The notes under the pieces were generated by a model. The model saw only the letters and a list, made by a program, of their open reading frames with translations. It did no database searches and was not told where the DNA came from. From assembly GCA_963932465.1 (NCBI GenBank), contig OZ010787.1:14372926-14436925 (forward strand): a stretch of DNA of 64,000 bases, given 5' to 3'. Origin of the DNA: Maratus speciosus. Lineage: Eukaryota; Arthropoda; Arachnida; Araneae; Salticidae. The position numbers and the translations under genes were made by a program. Shown here in pieces: positions 12,096 to 22,950 of the stretch (within the stretch, counting starts at the first letter, position 1; each line of letters starts with the position of its first letter).

Positions 12096-13721
12096 TATTA
12101 AATAGCTTCCATTCATCGTATTGAATATAAGTGAATTATACTTTATCCATAAAGGAATGGTGTGAAATAAATTAGTCGAACTAGAGCTTTCTAAATAATT
12201 AACAGTAATTTTATGACAATAATGCTCACTTTACTAATACCACGTTTTATTATTTTTTTCATTATTTTGCCTTTCAGCCGTTTAAGAAAAAGCGCAATTA
12301 TTGCGTTCATTCTCAAGAAAACATTTCGTCAAACGTAAAAAGCACAGGCAGCAAGTTGCCAGAACGCGCCTGTGGTTGGAACAGATTTTTTTATTATTTG
12401 AAGAAAATTCCATGTTTTGACCGGAGAATTAAAAAAAAAAAATGAGATTCAGTTTGCGAATTTTTCGTGTTTTGGAGGAAAAGAGACATACGTAAAAAAT
12501 CAGTTTCTGGTACAAAAAAGTAACATGAAGCACAGTTACGGGTACACCCCTGTGATTTGACGAAAATGTAACTTCAGATAATTTTTACATTAAGGTTGTT
12601 TTGAACTGTTTTGTTCAACAAGCGCAAAACGTTTTGACTCATTTACAAATTCATTTTCTAACGAAAAGATATTAAATTGGAAAAGCCTGACCAGAGAAGC
12701 GATTTGGAATCGAACTGTGTTTTCCATTTTTGGATCCATCAATTACCTATTGAGTTAGAAGCGATTTGGATCACGTGACAAACACGTTTTTCATCCTTTC
12801 TTGACTGGTTTTTCTCGTTTCGCGCGGAAATTCGGTTCAAAACGCTCACTTTGACACTCTTTTCTGAAAGATCTATTGCGTTTGCAAAAAAAAAAAAAAA
12901 AAAACGGATAAAACAGCTCGATGACATAGTTTCAGAACATCAACACCTGCTAGTTTCATGCATTTCCGAACAAAAATAAATTAAAACTTATGCCAGAAAG
13001 TTGCCCTTTTGGATTTGAGAACAGCCTTAAAATAATTAATTTTCTGTATTTTGGAGGGAAATGGGCAAATCAAAACAGGAATTTTCGTGTTTTAATAATA
13101 ATAAAAGCAATTGAAGAAACACCTTCAATCACGTTTTTTTTTTTTTTTTTTTTAATGTATATCCATCGAAACCAGACCGTATGATCTTCTAACTTCTGAT
13201 AAGTTACAGAATGTAAATCTGAGATTAAAACTGAAATACAAAATTCCGAAGAAAAATGTAAGTTAAAGGAAAACTTTTAAAATAGCTTAGAATGTAAAAG
13301 TTCATTACTATCAGCTCAATCATAAAACAAAGTTTTGTTGATGCTAAAAAAATCTTTAAATTCATGCTTATTTTGAAACAGCCAAAGTTTAGAGGTCTGC
13401 ACGGGCCGGACTCTGGCCTATTTTCATTCATGGCACTCGGGCCGGATCGGGCCTAACATCTTTTTTTCGTACCGAGATAAGGCAGGTTTCATTCTTCCTA
13501 GGTCTTCATAAGCCGATATTTTCACTCCCGTCTCGATCCAGCCTGTATGAAATCATTGTCTCGGCATGGCCTAGTCCGTGCAAAAATCAGTAAAATTTGG
13601 CCCAGGCCAAAAATTTTTGCAAAAAGTGTACATATTTTTAAATCGACATCATTGTACAATTAAACATAAAAATTTATTCGTTTTAAAGAATAGTAGATTT
13701 CTAGGCAATAACATTAAAGTA

Positions 13722-13913
13722 CAGTAAAACGTGTGAAAAAGAACCAGCTATGGCGGAATCCTGTCTTATATGGAAAAAATTATTGATCCATGCAAAATGA
13801 ATATAATAATACGTGAGAAAAGAATATAATACATTCACACCTGCTAAGAAGAGAAATTGTTTATAACGCATTTTTTTTTTCTTTCCTATGCGATGTCTTA
13901 GAAGATTTTACTG
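13722..13913. mobile_element. Small MITE with CAGTAAAAC ends, TA target
   Basis: It spans 192 bp between TA dinucleotides. The left end CAGTAAAACGTGTG and right end GAAGATTTTACTG are short imperfect inverted repeats. The internal 'gcggaatcctgtctta' resembles sequences at 27437 and 39765, supporting a dispersed family. Non-coding. Confidence 0.5.
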
Positions 13914-14734
13914 TATAGCATTTTTCATATTTTTAAGTCTCCAATACATAATTTTTTGATTAATGATATTAATTATAGCTGAAACATTAACATACAAATA
14001 TAGATTCATAAAAAAAAATGTATATAGCAATCTTCTTTAAAAATGAAAATTATAAACATGAAAAAAGAGCTAAAATAAGTATTTTTGGTCAGAACTCCTT
14101 TTAACAAAATCGACGTAAAATTCCGTCGGACTTGGGCCGAGATTTTAACTTTTTTCCGGGCCGGGCTCGGACCGAACTTTCAATTTTTATACCGGGTCGG
14201 CCCATTACTGTTTTTTGTACGGACCAGGCTGGGCCGAAGTTTTAACTTTTATACCGGGCCGAGCCGAACTTTTCTTTCTACGAATCGGGCTGAGCCCGAA
14301 CATGGAAATTTCGGCCCATACAGAACTCTACAAAGTATAACTAAGTTATTAATTAAAATTGTTCTGTCTAACAATACAATCAAGTTTAAATTATCAAGTA
14401 AGTTAATATTCTGTTTTACACGATTTTTTTTTTTTAAATTTCTAAATACGAACTTACGACCCTAAACAAGAATTGTTAATTACAACCCTGCACTGTTCGA
14501 GTTATGCCCGACCCGAAATCGACAAAATATTTTTTTCGAACCTGCAACTTGATCCTAAGCATGAAATGAAAAAAAAAATCAATCCTAAATGTAAAATAAT
14601 TCTGAAAAATAGTTTGGAATCATATCTCTAAAATCAATTTTATGTTTCAAAAAATGAATGCATACATTTACTTATTCATATACAAGTATTTTTTTTTTTT
14701 TTTATCATTTGAAACAATAATCTGGACTTTTCTT

Positions 14735-14780
14735 TGGGTTGGGTTGATTTTTGACCGCCGATTATCTACTCGAGGGATAT
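14735..14780 (-). repeat. 3' fragment of the window's SINE family
   Basis: On the minus strand this matches the last 45 bp of the SINEs at 58772 and 60482 (CCCTCGAGTAGATAATCG followed by CAAAAATCAACCCAACCC). The 5' part is absent, as in a truncated copy. It abuts the perfect hairpin at 14781-14830. Confidence 0.75.
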
Positions 14781-14830
14781 ATGTTTAAAATCCGAGCGCA
14801 TTCAGTTGAAAGCGCTCGGATTTTAAACAT
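14781..14830. repeat. Perfect 19-bp hairpin
   Basis: The arms at 14781-14799 and 14812-14830 (ATGTTTAAAATCCGAGCGC and its exact inverse) are separated by a 12-nt loop. Perfect pairing suggests a young or constrained structure. It could be a tiny MITE or a small-RNA precursor; nothing in the sequence decides between these. Confidence 0.8.
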
Positions 14831-15839
14831 CATATGACTCCAATGTTTCAACATCTGCATTGTTTTTAAAATGTTTTAACATTTGTATTTTAGCACCTAT
14901 TAAGTAAAGATATATTGTGAATTTGATATTCATATTTCTCATTTATTTTATTAAGGTGAATCTGTCGTTCTTTGAAATATAGTTTTTCTATTTTTATTTA
15001 ATTCTTTTAAATATGAAAACTGAAGGGTGGATCAAGCCTCCCGTATGGTCAACCGTCCCTAGTCTCTCCTATATAGTTGTTTCATAATTTTATCGAGTCA
15101 TTTCAAATTTTATGAAAATCGAATCACAACTTAAAGTGATATTAATAAAAGTTTTCTTCCGTTTATTAAATCCTATCATACGTTATGAATTCAATGGTAT
15201 GCCATGATAGCTAGTGATTCTAGATTGGCATGGTAATGACGTCCTATTTTAGATGGAGCCATGTTAGTTCCGTATTACTGAATTTAATATATATAATCGT
15301 AATCAACTTTGTATTCATGCACTTTTGCATGAGGTTTGTGATTTATAAAACTAGTTATAGTACGAACGCACCTCATTTGCCACGTTAGACGTACAATTTT
15401 CGACTTGTTCATTTCGTCTTTGAAATGTTAACCTTTTCCGTGTTATTCTCTATATTTCGTTCACCGTTATAGGCATTCGGTAGAGTTTATAAGACCCAAT
15501 AAAAGATATTAACAAGAACGAAAAATGAGGCATCAGACATAGATTATGAAATTCTTTCCACTAGTAACAGAATATTCTTAAAAAATTAATTTTTTTACTA
15601 GAATTGAATGAGATATCTTCCATTAATAAGCAATTAAATAATAAAAGAACAACAACATAAATTAATAAAAATCTATTTTCATCAATATATGTCCATATCC
15701 GGCAATGTATGCGACATCTGTCGTGTAACCCTGTATGCGATCTATAGAATTATACACGGTACCTAATACACTGAAAATTAGATCAGTTTAAAAATGCATA
15801 CTACAGCGGATAGTGCACTTCCTGAATTTCTTGATCTTA

Positions 15840-16375
15840 GTCCGTCCTTTAACCGAATTTTTTAGTGTGTCTCTGTAAATGAACGATAAATGCCATGTAG
15901 TCTAAAATCTATAGATAACATGCAGTGCACCTCAGTGATTTTCTTATGTTTGAAGTATCGTAACATCAATAAAATGCACCACAAACGATTTTCCTCAGAG
16001 GTCATGATGCAGTTTCTCCTTTTGTACGTCCCTTTAATCGAACTATAAACAATACTTATTCTATACTCCTGAGAAATCCTGTTGTAGTCCATCTCAATGA
16101 TTTATATTAATCACATTATGTTTGAAATAGCGTAACGTTAATAAAATGCACCGCAAACGATATTCCCCCATAGACCATAATGTAACGGAGTTCTTTTGTG
16201 TGTCACTGAAAAAGAACTATAAATGCTACATGTTTCAATACCGAAGAGTGTATAGTAAACCTCAATAACATATGAAAACTTCATGGCAATCCGTGTATAT
16301 CTACGAGAATTAGAGCACGGAAAGGAAGCGGCAGACGGCAGACGGACAAACCGCATTCATAAACACTTTTCAACT
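15840..16375 (-). repeat. R2 repeat family, minus copy
   Basis: This region is the inverse relative of 29312-29937: both share the GTTTATGAA...CGGTTTGTC edge, 'caaacgat' with 'aaaatgcacc', and the 'gacacacaaaaga' type block. A unit of about 200 bp (GTAACATCAATAAAATGCAC, then GTAACGTTAATAAAATGCAC) is present twice in tandem. The open frames on the minus strand differ between the copies and are not coding. The class is unknown. Confidence 0.5.
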
Positions 16376-16537
16376 ATGTCGGAAAGTGTTAAAAAGGCAA
16401 GAAAAGTCAAGTATTTGGTTAATATATCTTATTGTAACCGCTGACGAGATCGCTAATTCTTCTAAAACAGTCGTTCGCATTTTCCTTCAACACCAAATGG
16501 CACAACAAACTCCTTTCTAACAAACTGTTCTATTTTT

Positions 16538-17010
16538 AGGTGCGTTCGTAATTATATATGTATGTAGCATCTATATTCTTCGTCTGGTCCGTCCGTCTGT
16601 CCTCATATAACAGCGCAAAAACTAACCAACGGAATACTTTGAAATTTAATATTATAATCGCTGCAGAATTTTGGCGAGTCATTTCAAAATTTATGAAAAT
16701 CGAATCAAAACTTAAAATATAGTAATAAAATTTTTCTTCATTCTGTTAAATCCCATCATACGTAATTAATTTAATGATATGCCATGATATGTAATGATTC
16801 TAGGTTGTCATGGTGATGGCGTCCTATTTAAGATGGAGCCGTATTATTTCAGTATTACTGAATTTAATATATATAATCGTAATAAATTCTGTATTCATGC
16901 ATTTTTGCATAAGAGTGCAACAGCTATTGCAGCAAGATCTAAATATTTATAAAAATAGTTATAGTAAGAACGTACCTCATTTGCCACGTTTGACGTACAA
17001 TTTCCGGCTT
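16538..17010 (+). repeat. R1 repeat family, copy C
   Basis: This is the least interrupted copy. It starts AGGTGCGTTCGTAATTATAT and ends with GTAAGAACGTACCTCATTTG plus the CCACGTTTGACGTACAATTT tail. Internal blocks CATCATACGTAATTAAT, GATTCTAGGTTGTCATGG and TGAATTTAATATATATAATC match copies at 15072-15410 and 27634. No coding capacity. It serves as the reference for showing that copy B is split. Confidence 0.65.
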
Positions 17011-17494
17011 GTTTATATTTACTTCACTTCTTTCTTTAAATGAGCAGCTAAAATTTACGTTTCCAGCTTATTTAAACTTGTTACTTTCATCTTATCTTTT
17101 ACTGTTAACCCATTTACATCATTGCCGCATATATGCGTCCATTTCAGTAATTTCTTTTTTACTCAGAAATTCCAAATCCACACCGGAAACATCAAAAGAA
17201 TAATTTTATGTATATGCAATCACGATACAGCTGTCACTAAATAAAGCAAAAGTTTCTATTAAAAATTTCTGGTATGAATTCGAACTTTTTGAATAAAAAA
17301 GGAATTTTTGAAATGATTCTTCGGATGCAAATATGTTAATTGGTTTCTTATACGATGGAAGACTTTTCTTGTTACTGATGCTAATTGAGAAGGCCAGTGT
17401 GATTTAAAGATAAACATCACAAAAAAACCTATGGCATGATTGTACTAAATAAAATCTTCTATGTACTTTTGCTTGTATATTTAAACACATAATA

Positions 17495-18265
17495 CAGTGA
17501 AACCTCCCTGTGAGACCACCTCCATTAAGCGACCACCTCCCTAAATGACCATTTTTTTCATGGAACGAAATTTATTCCTATAGGCTCAATACTAATTTTA
17601 CCTCCATTCAGAGACCATCCCAGATAAACTCCCTCCACGAGTGACCCATTTCTTTGAAGAAAATGACAAATTCTGTTTTTCCTGATCGCTTGAAGAAGGT
17701 TTTATTAGAAAAATAATTCCGGAGAGCGCATTATTCATCAAACTTCTAAACTAAGTTTAGATTTTTTTTTAAAATTCCGGTGATTTTTAAGTTTTTAAAC
17801 CCGTTTGTGCCTTTTTTAGGCAATGAATTTAACTCTGATGACAAATTAAGAATGACGGTCTATAAACTCCCCTGCCCTATTCTGTCAGGAAACTGTGAAA
17901 GAAATAGATAAATGAATGAAGTCGTCATTATTTGTTCAAATAAAAAAAAATTGTATTTATTTACTGAACTTTGAAAGTACTTGGAAATATAAGTTATAAA
18001 AGAAAAAAACGTAAAATCAAAGCAAACGCAATGTATTCATTTTTTTAAACTCTGAAGTAATTAACTTATGTAATTAACTTTTGTTTTGATACATAAATTT
18101 TTATATTTTTTACTAATATGAAAAATAAATTTTAGTAACATTAATTGTTACATTTTTTCAACAATTAAAATCTATATTTAAACATAACCTCCTTTAAGAG
18201 ATCACCTCTCTGAGCGACCAATTTTTATTGGAACGGAACGTGGTCGCTTTAGGGAGGTTTAACTG
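17495..18265. mobile_element. 771-bp mariner-type MITE
   Basis: It is flanked by TA on both sides (17493-17494 and 18266-18267). The left end CAGTGAAACCTCCCTGTGAG is inverted at the right as CTTTAGGGAGGTTTAACTG. The pairing extends imperfectly inward: 'gaccacctcc...gcgaccacctcc' on the left and 'gatcacctctctgagcgacc' plus 'gtggtcgctttagggagg' on the right. CAGT(G/T)AAACCTC ends with TA targets are characteristic of Tc1/mariner-superfamily non-autonomous elements. No open frame. Clear boundaries; the superfamily is inferred. Confidence 0.75.
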
Positions 18266-19209
18266 TAATGTGAGATATTTAGATAATGTCTTGGAATTAT
18301 TCCTTTCATTTCATTCTTTCATCAAAGAAAATAGGGCAAAAGGTGTAAACTTTTGTCGTGAAATGTCACTGCGTTCGGCGATTCTTTACTATACACATGT
18401 CTCATAAATAAGAATATTGAGAAAAGTGACGCGTAATACAACATGCAATAGTAACACCCATGAGTAAAGCATAAAGATGAAATAAACTGAACTATAGAAG
18501 AAAATGAATATAAAAAATGACGAAACACTATTAAAGTTACATTTATTAAATTAAATATATATCTCACCTATATTATTTATTGATCTGTAAAAACGCTTTT
18601 AAATTGAGTGATTACACACACACACACACATATATAATAAAAATTTTGTAATTTTTAATCATATGGAAAATAGACTATATATAGGGGAGAGTAGCCGAAT
18701 TTGGACCACTTCACTTATTTTCAGGTGTAACTCATTTAATTTTTAAAATATCTGTAAAAGATCATTACACAGGGTCAATCTATTCATCTACTAACTAAAT
18801 AAATATTTAGATCAATTTCTTTTTGAAAATCTTAAATTTTATTTTAATTTGAAAATTTTGTCAAAAGTGGTCCAAATTCAGCAACTGGTCGTCTAAGTTG
18901 GACCCCTAGTCTCCTAAATTGGACTAAATAATATCGGGTTGTTTTAATGACTAGGAAATATGACTAATTTTATTAAAAGCAAAGTTTGTGATTAATCAAA
19001 CAATCAAACAAAACAACTGCAATGAAATATAATGAAATCAAATATCTGAAAATAAGAGTAATTGTTTTAAATCAAAACGTATTCAAAATATAAATCAAAG
19101 TTATCAGTAATTAAGAATAGAAATTATGGAACTAATTGGCAGTTACTTGAATATCATGTAAGGAGTGATGCAAAGCTTATACATGAATTTTGTTTATTGT
19201 TTTTGTTTT

Positions 19210-19714
19210 CCAGCCCACACAACATGGAACCGTATATGGCAATCTGAACACTGAATCATTTCTGTTATTTTATTTTTCTTACAAATTAGGCAAAACTAAT
19301 CATCACTGTCTGTATTTTTCTTTTTAGGTTCTGAATTATCATACTTTTTTTTTGCAACAGAAGTTTCTTTACATTATGTTTCTAGTTCTTCTTTCCATCA
19401 TTTTCTTGCTAATTGCATTACGCCTGTTTTTTAAAACTCGATGTTCCAATTGCTTTTGTGCTGTGAAAAGCTTCCTTTTTTTTTTTTTTCCATTTCATTT
19501 CAAGGTTTAGTTTATATGGCGATGATGTTAATACTACTGTTTTTTGGCTCCCCCTATACTTTGATTTAACTGAATTTAGCAAGGGAAATAACATTTCTAA
19601 TGATTTTTTTGCTTTTGGGGAGGATTTGTAGCTGCAGCATTGTTGCAGGTCAATTTCTTCACAACTTACTGTCTGCTTTTTGTTTCCTATATCTTTAACA
19701 GCTTTTGCTGTCAC
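19210..19714 (-). pseudogene. Decayed transposase-like C-terminal fragment
   Basis: A 98-codon open stretch (19418-19714) begins TAKAVKDIGNKKQTVSCEE and contains a basic segment (SSPKAKKSLEMLFPLLNSV). Further downstream, in other frames and after stops, the translation reads FCLICKKNKITEMIQCSDCH and then IRFHVVWAG. That gives CX2C, a spacer, CX2C and a following H, which is the C-terminal zinc-binding tail seen in pogo/Tigger-type and some piggyBac transposases. No DDE core is recognisable; upstream sequence (19715-19900) has several stops. It lies inside the inverted-repeat element at 18684-26817, which fits a remnant of its transposase. Family assignment is tentative because only the zinc tail is diagnostic. 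Confidence 0.35.
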
Positions 19715-20072
19715 GGGTGTTTTTAATTCCAGACAGTTTGTCTATGTCTTTTTCAACATTTTCATCAAGGTTTGAGATTTTATGCGTTTTAACGGCAAGA
19801 AAGTGTAATTCCACCCACCAGAACTGTAAAAAGTCTTCAATCACAAATATCCTGCAGGCGGAAAATGTTTCAATTCAACTCTGTAAATCAAGTATGCCAT
19901 ATGAATAAAGAATTCAAAGAAAGTAAATACAATTACATACAAGATAAAAGGCATTGCAAACAAAATTTATTCCATAGACATATAAAAATATTTTTATATT
20001 TATATAGGTCTAAACTGTATAAAAAAATTAATCCAGATATACAAAAAGAACTTGCATGGAGATAGTTATCCA

Positions 20073-20120
<48 letters not shown>

Positions 20121-20328
20121 GTGTACAAAGCGTACCGTCCTTGAAATTCATTACTTACTTTTCAAATTTATGATCGCATATCTGGTCCAATTTAAGCAAC
20201 TTAAATTGGCCCAATTAGGGCAACTGCGCCATTTATTAAAACAGTTAATTTCAAGACTAAGAACAAAAACGAAATCAAACAAATTCGCGTGAAAAATATG
20301 CGCAATAAACAGATGAATTCATATATGT

Positions 20329-20333
20329 ATATG
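20329..20333. repeat. Target-site duplication of BEL element (left)
   Basis: ATATG lies immediately before the LTR and is repeated exactly at 26560-26564 after the other LTR. A 5-bp duplication is usual for BEL/Pao integrases. Confidence 0.9.
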
Positions 20334-20728
20334 TGTTTCCGCGACTGGTTCACTCTTAATTATGTATTCAAACTCATGAAACACAACTCTGCATATGTGG
20401 ACTGTAAAACTTTAATTCAAAACGCTAAAAACCCTCTTGGTTACACACTCGACAGCGACGCCGTCTAAAACACATACACGAGCTCACTGCTCTCAATTGA
20501 ACTCACAATATAAAACAGTCACTTTAACAGTTAACAAGAAAAACAGAAAAAGAGAAAAAGAACATAACGTTCAAACTGCGAAATGTCCTTGGATGCAGGA
20601 AAAACTGAAGATTACTTATGGAGTCTTTTCAGATTCATCAGCGACTGCGAAGCTCAAGTTTTCTTTATCCAGGTATCGTTCGCTTCTGAACTCTTTCGAA
20701 AAACGTGTACGGCAAATGTTTTCGAACA
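20334..20728 (-). repeat. BEL 3' LTR
   Basis: It is 395 bp long. In element orientation it begins TGTTCGAAAACATTTGCC and ends GGAAACA, giving TG...CA termini. It is identical to the 5' LTR except at two positions. The sequence just upstream (element sense, 20729-20745) is GGCCGGCGG-containing and only moderately purine-rich, so the polypurine tract is not obvious. Confidence 0.95.
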
Positions 20729-20773
20729 TACACCGCCGGCCTTGAAACCTTCAAGGGTTACAATTAAATAGTC

Positions 20774-21799
20774 TCAATCAAGGGGCAAAGGACAAAGTTT
20801 GTGAATAGGACGTTTAAGCTCTCCCGTGGCAGTCCTTACTACGGCCACTCTAACACAGCCATCACTACCTGAAAAGGTTTGGATAATTCTTCCAAGTTTC
20901 CATTGAAGCGCTGGCACAAGTTCATTTTTAATGAGCACCAAGTCACCAATTTTTAAATTTGTTGTTGTACGTAACCACTTAGGGCGTTGTTGCAACTGAG
21001 ACAAATGCTCTACACTCCAGTGCTTCCAAAAGTGCTGAAACACCCTTTGCGTCAGTTGCCAACGTCGAAGTCGTGAAGGCGGAACCTCAGTAACATCAAG
21101 CTCTGGAATAGCTGTCAAAGAAGCACCTGTCAAAAAATGACCTGGTGTCAAAACTTGTAAATCATTTGGATCATTTGACAACGGACACAGAGGTCTCGAG
21201 TTCAAACAGGCTTCAATTTGTGACAATAATTTTGAGAACTCAAGTGTGAACAACGAATTTCCCATTGTTCTACGCAAATGATATTTCAGAGACTTTATGT
21301 TAGCTTCCCATAGCCCACCAAAATGTGGAGCCGATGGAGGATTAAATTTCCAAACGATGCCTACATTCGCTACATAGTTCTGTAAGGATTGATCTTTAAT
21401 GGTGGAGGAAATAAATTCGTATAATTCTCTCAATTCCCTACTGGCACCCCTAAAATTTGTACCACAATCACTGGATAGTTCGGCTGGCTTGCCTCTACGG
21501 GAAATGAATCTTTTCAGTGCAGCCAAAAACGCCGGAGTTGACAAATCCGAGACCAATTCAAGATGAATAGCACGCATCGAAAAACAAATAAAAATGGCCA
21601 CGTAACTCTTAAACGCTTTAATGCCTCTACGATTTCTCTCTTTACACATAAAAGGTCCGGCATAATCAACTCCTGTCTTCGAAAATGGACGACTGGGCAA
21701 GACACGCATGGCGGGCAGGTCACCCATCAATTGGGTACCAATAGCTGGAGCAGCACGAAAAGACTTTAGGCATGCCTTCACAATTTTTCTTACTGCATC
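20774..21799 (-). pseudogene. BEL integrase core and C-terminal part of pol
   Basis: This is the last block of the polyprotein, in the same frame as the block ending at 21800 but separated from it by TGA. It carries the integrase catalytic triad: D in GVDYAGPF, D in SSDCGTNF and E in HFGGLWEAN, in order and with normal spacing. The segment joining the upstream zinc-binding histidines reads ACLKSF, so the expected second cysteine of the HHCC motif appears as serine. The C-terminal region (RWQLTQRVFQHFWKHWS, PKWLRTTTNLKIGDLVLIK) matches the usual BEL/Pao integrase tail. It ends with PLPLD just before the 3' LTR. I call it a pseudogene because of the upstream stops, not because the core is damaged. 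Confidence 0.9.
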
Positions 21800-22950
21800 T
21801 CAACCACTTAGAATCCAAAATTTTGTCCGAAGTACAGCTAAAAGAAGCTGAGGACCAGCATGCAGATAAGTTACATGATAATGCCTAATAAGCAATGCCG
21901 TAATATGATGAGACTTAGGCAACACTATTGGATGTTTCTGATCTTCAGATACATTAGCATGTCTCAACCTTCCACCAACCCGCAAAATACAGTTAGAGTC
22001 CAGAAACGGGTTTAATGTTAAAAGTTTACTCGAACGGTTTAGCAATTTATGTTGACTTAAAGCAACGATCTCCTCAGAAAAACACTGATTTTGTACCACT
22101 TTCACAATCATCGTCGTTGCTCTTGAAAGCTCTGACGTCAAGAGTAAACTGTTTGTTTGCTTAGATAACTTCCTTGCATTGTCCACAAATCTCAGACACC
22201 ACGCAACGATTCGTATCAGTCTATCCCAAGTGGAATATCTGAAAACCACATGATCACTAAGATCAACCACATTTACAATACAGTTTCGCTTTTCTTCCTT
22301 CAAAACAATCTCCTGAATGTCTTCACCGTTAAATGACTCATTAGGTTGCTTGCCTTTCAATGGCTCTCTTAACCATTGAGGACCACTAGACCATAATTCA
22401 CAATTTATTAGTTCCGACGGCAACATACCCCTTGTTCCGCAATCAGCAGGTTTGTCAAGTCCAGGAACATGACTCCACGGAATATTAGGAATTGTCTCTT
22501 GGATTTTTGAAACGCGGTTAGCTACAAATGTTTGCCATCGATGAGGCTCTGAAGAAAGCCATGCCAACGCAACCCTAGAATCAGTCCAGGCAAATACTTC
22601 AGTATTCGTAAAGTTCAGATGATGTAAAACCATTTTTAGCAAATTTGCCAAAAGAAGAGCCGCACATAATTCAAGTCGTGGTATGGACTGAGTCTTAGTC
22701 GGTGCTACCTTAGTCTTAGATGTCAAAAGATTTACCGTTATTCGTTCATCATTAGAACTTGAACGCATATATATTACCGCACAATACGCCCTTTCAGACG
22801 CATCACAAAAGGCATGAATTTGAAGTCCTGTTTTATCTACAGCCAATGCAAATCGAGAAATCCTCAATTGAGAAATTACCATTAAGTCGTCCCTAAACGA
22901 CGTCCACCGTCTACCAAACTCTTCACCAATGGGTTCGTCCCAGTGTAAGT
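21800..22950 (-). pseudogene. BEL RNase H and integrase zinc-binding region of pol
   Basis: The frame is open from about 22950 to a TGA at 21800-21802. RNase H acidic residues are visible in order: D in HAFCDASERAY, E in SIPRLELCAALL and D in FAWTDSRVALAWL, followed by the conserved LDKPADCGTRG. Near the end SHHITALLIRHYHVTYLHAG supplies the two histidines of the integrase zinc-binding domain. The block is shifted by one base relative to the RT block, the change lying near 22945-22955. The terminal TGA interrupts the zinc-binding region itself. Confidence 0.9.

Larger units (their letters stand above)
7430..15071. mobile_element. Long TA-flanked inverted-repeat element, heavily invaded
   Basis: The left terminus reads GGGGAGACTAGGGAGGGTTG and continues with GACCCAT. 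The right terminus near 15071 is the near-exact inverse (GTCAACCGTCCCTAGTCTCT). Both lie in R1 copy B at TA. Subterminal copies of the 'tTGACCCA' motif occur at about 7600-7675 and again near 15018. The ends resemble those of the element at 18684 (GGGGAGAGTAGCC), so the two may be related. About 7.6 kb separates the ends, but much of it is later insertions. No transposase reading frame is recognisable. Confidence 0.55.
6479..15410 (+). repeat. R1 repeat family, copy B, split by two nested insertions
   Basis: The left edge AGGTGCGTTCGTAATTA starts at 6479. The copy resumes at about 7320 (ATACGTAGCATGTC) after a MITE, breaks off at about 7429 inside AAATTTAATA, resumes at about 15072 and ends near 15410 with the CATTTGCCACGTTAGACG tail. 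Removing both insertions restores colinearity with the copies at 16538 and 27634. The insertion points both sit at TA dinucleotides. Confidence 0.6.
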
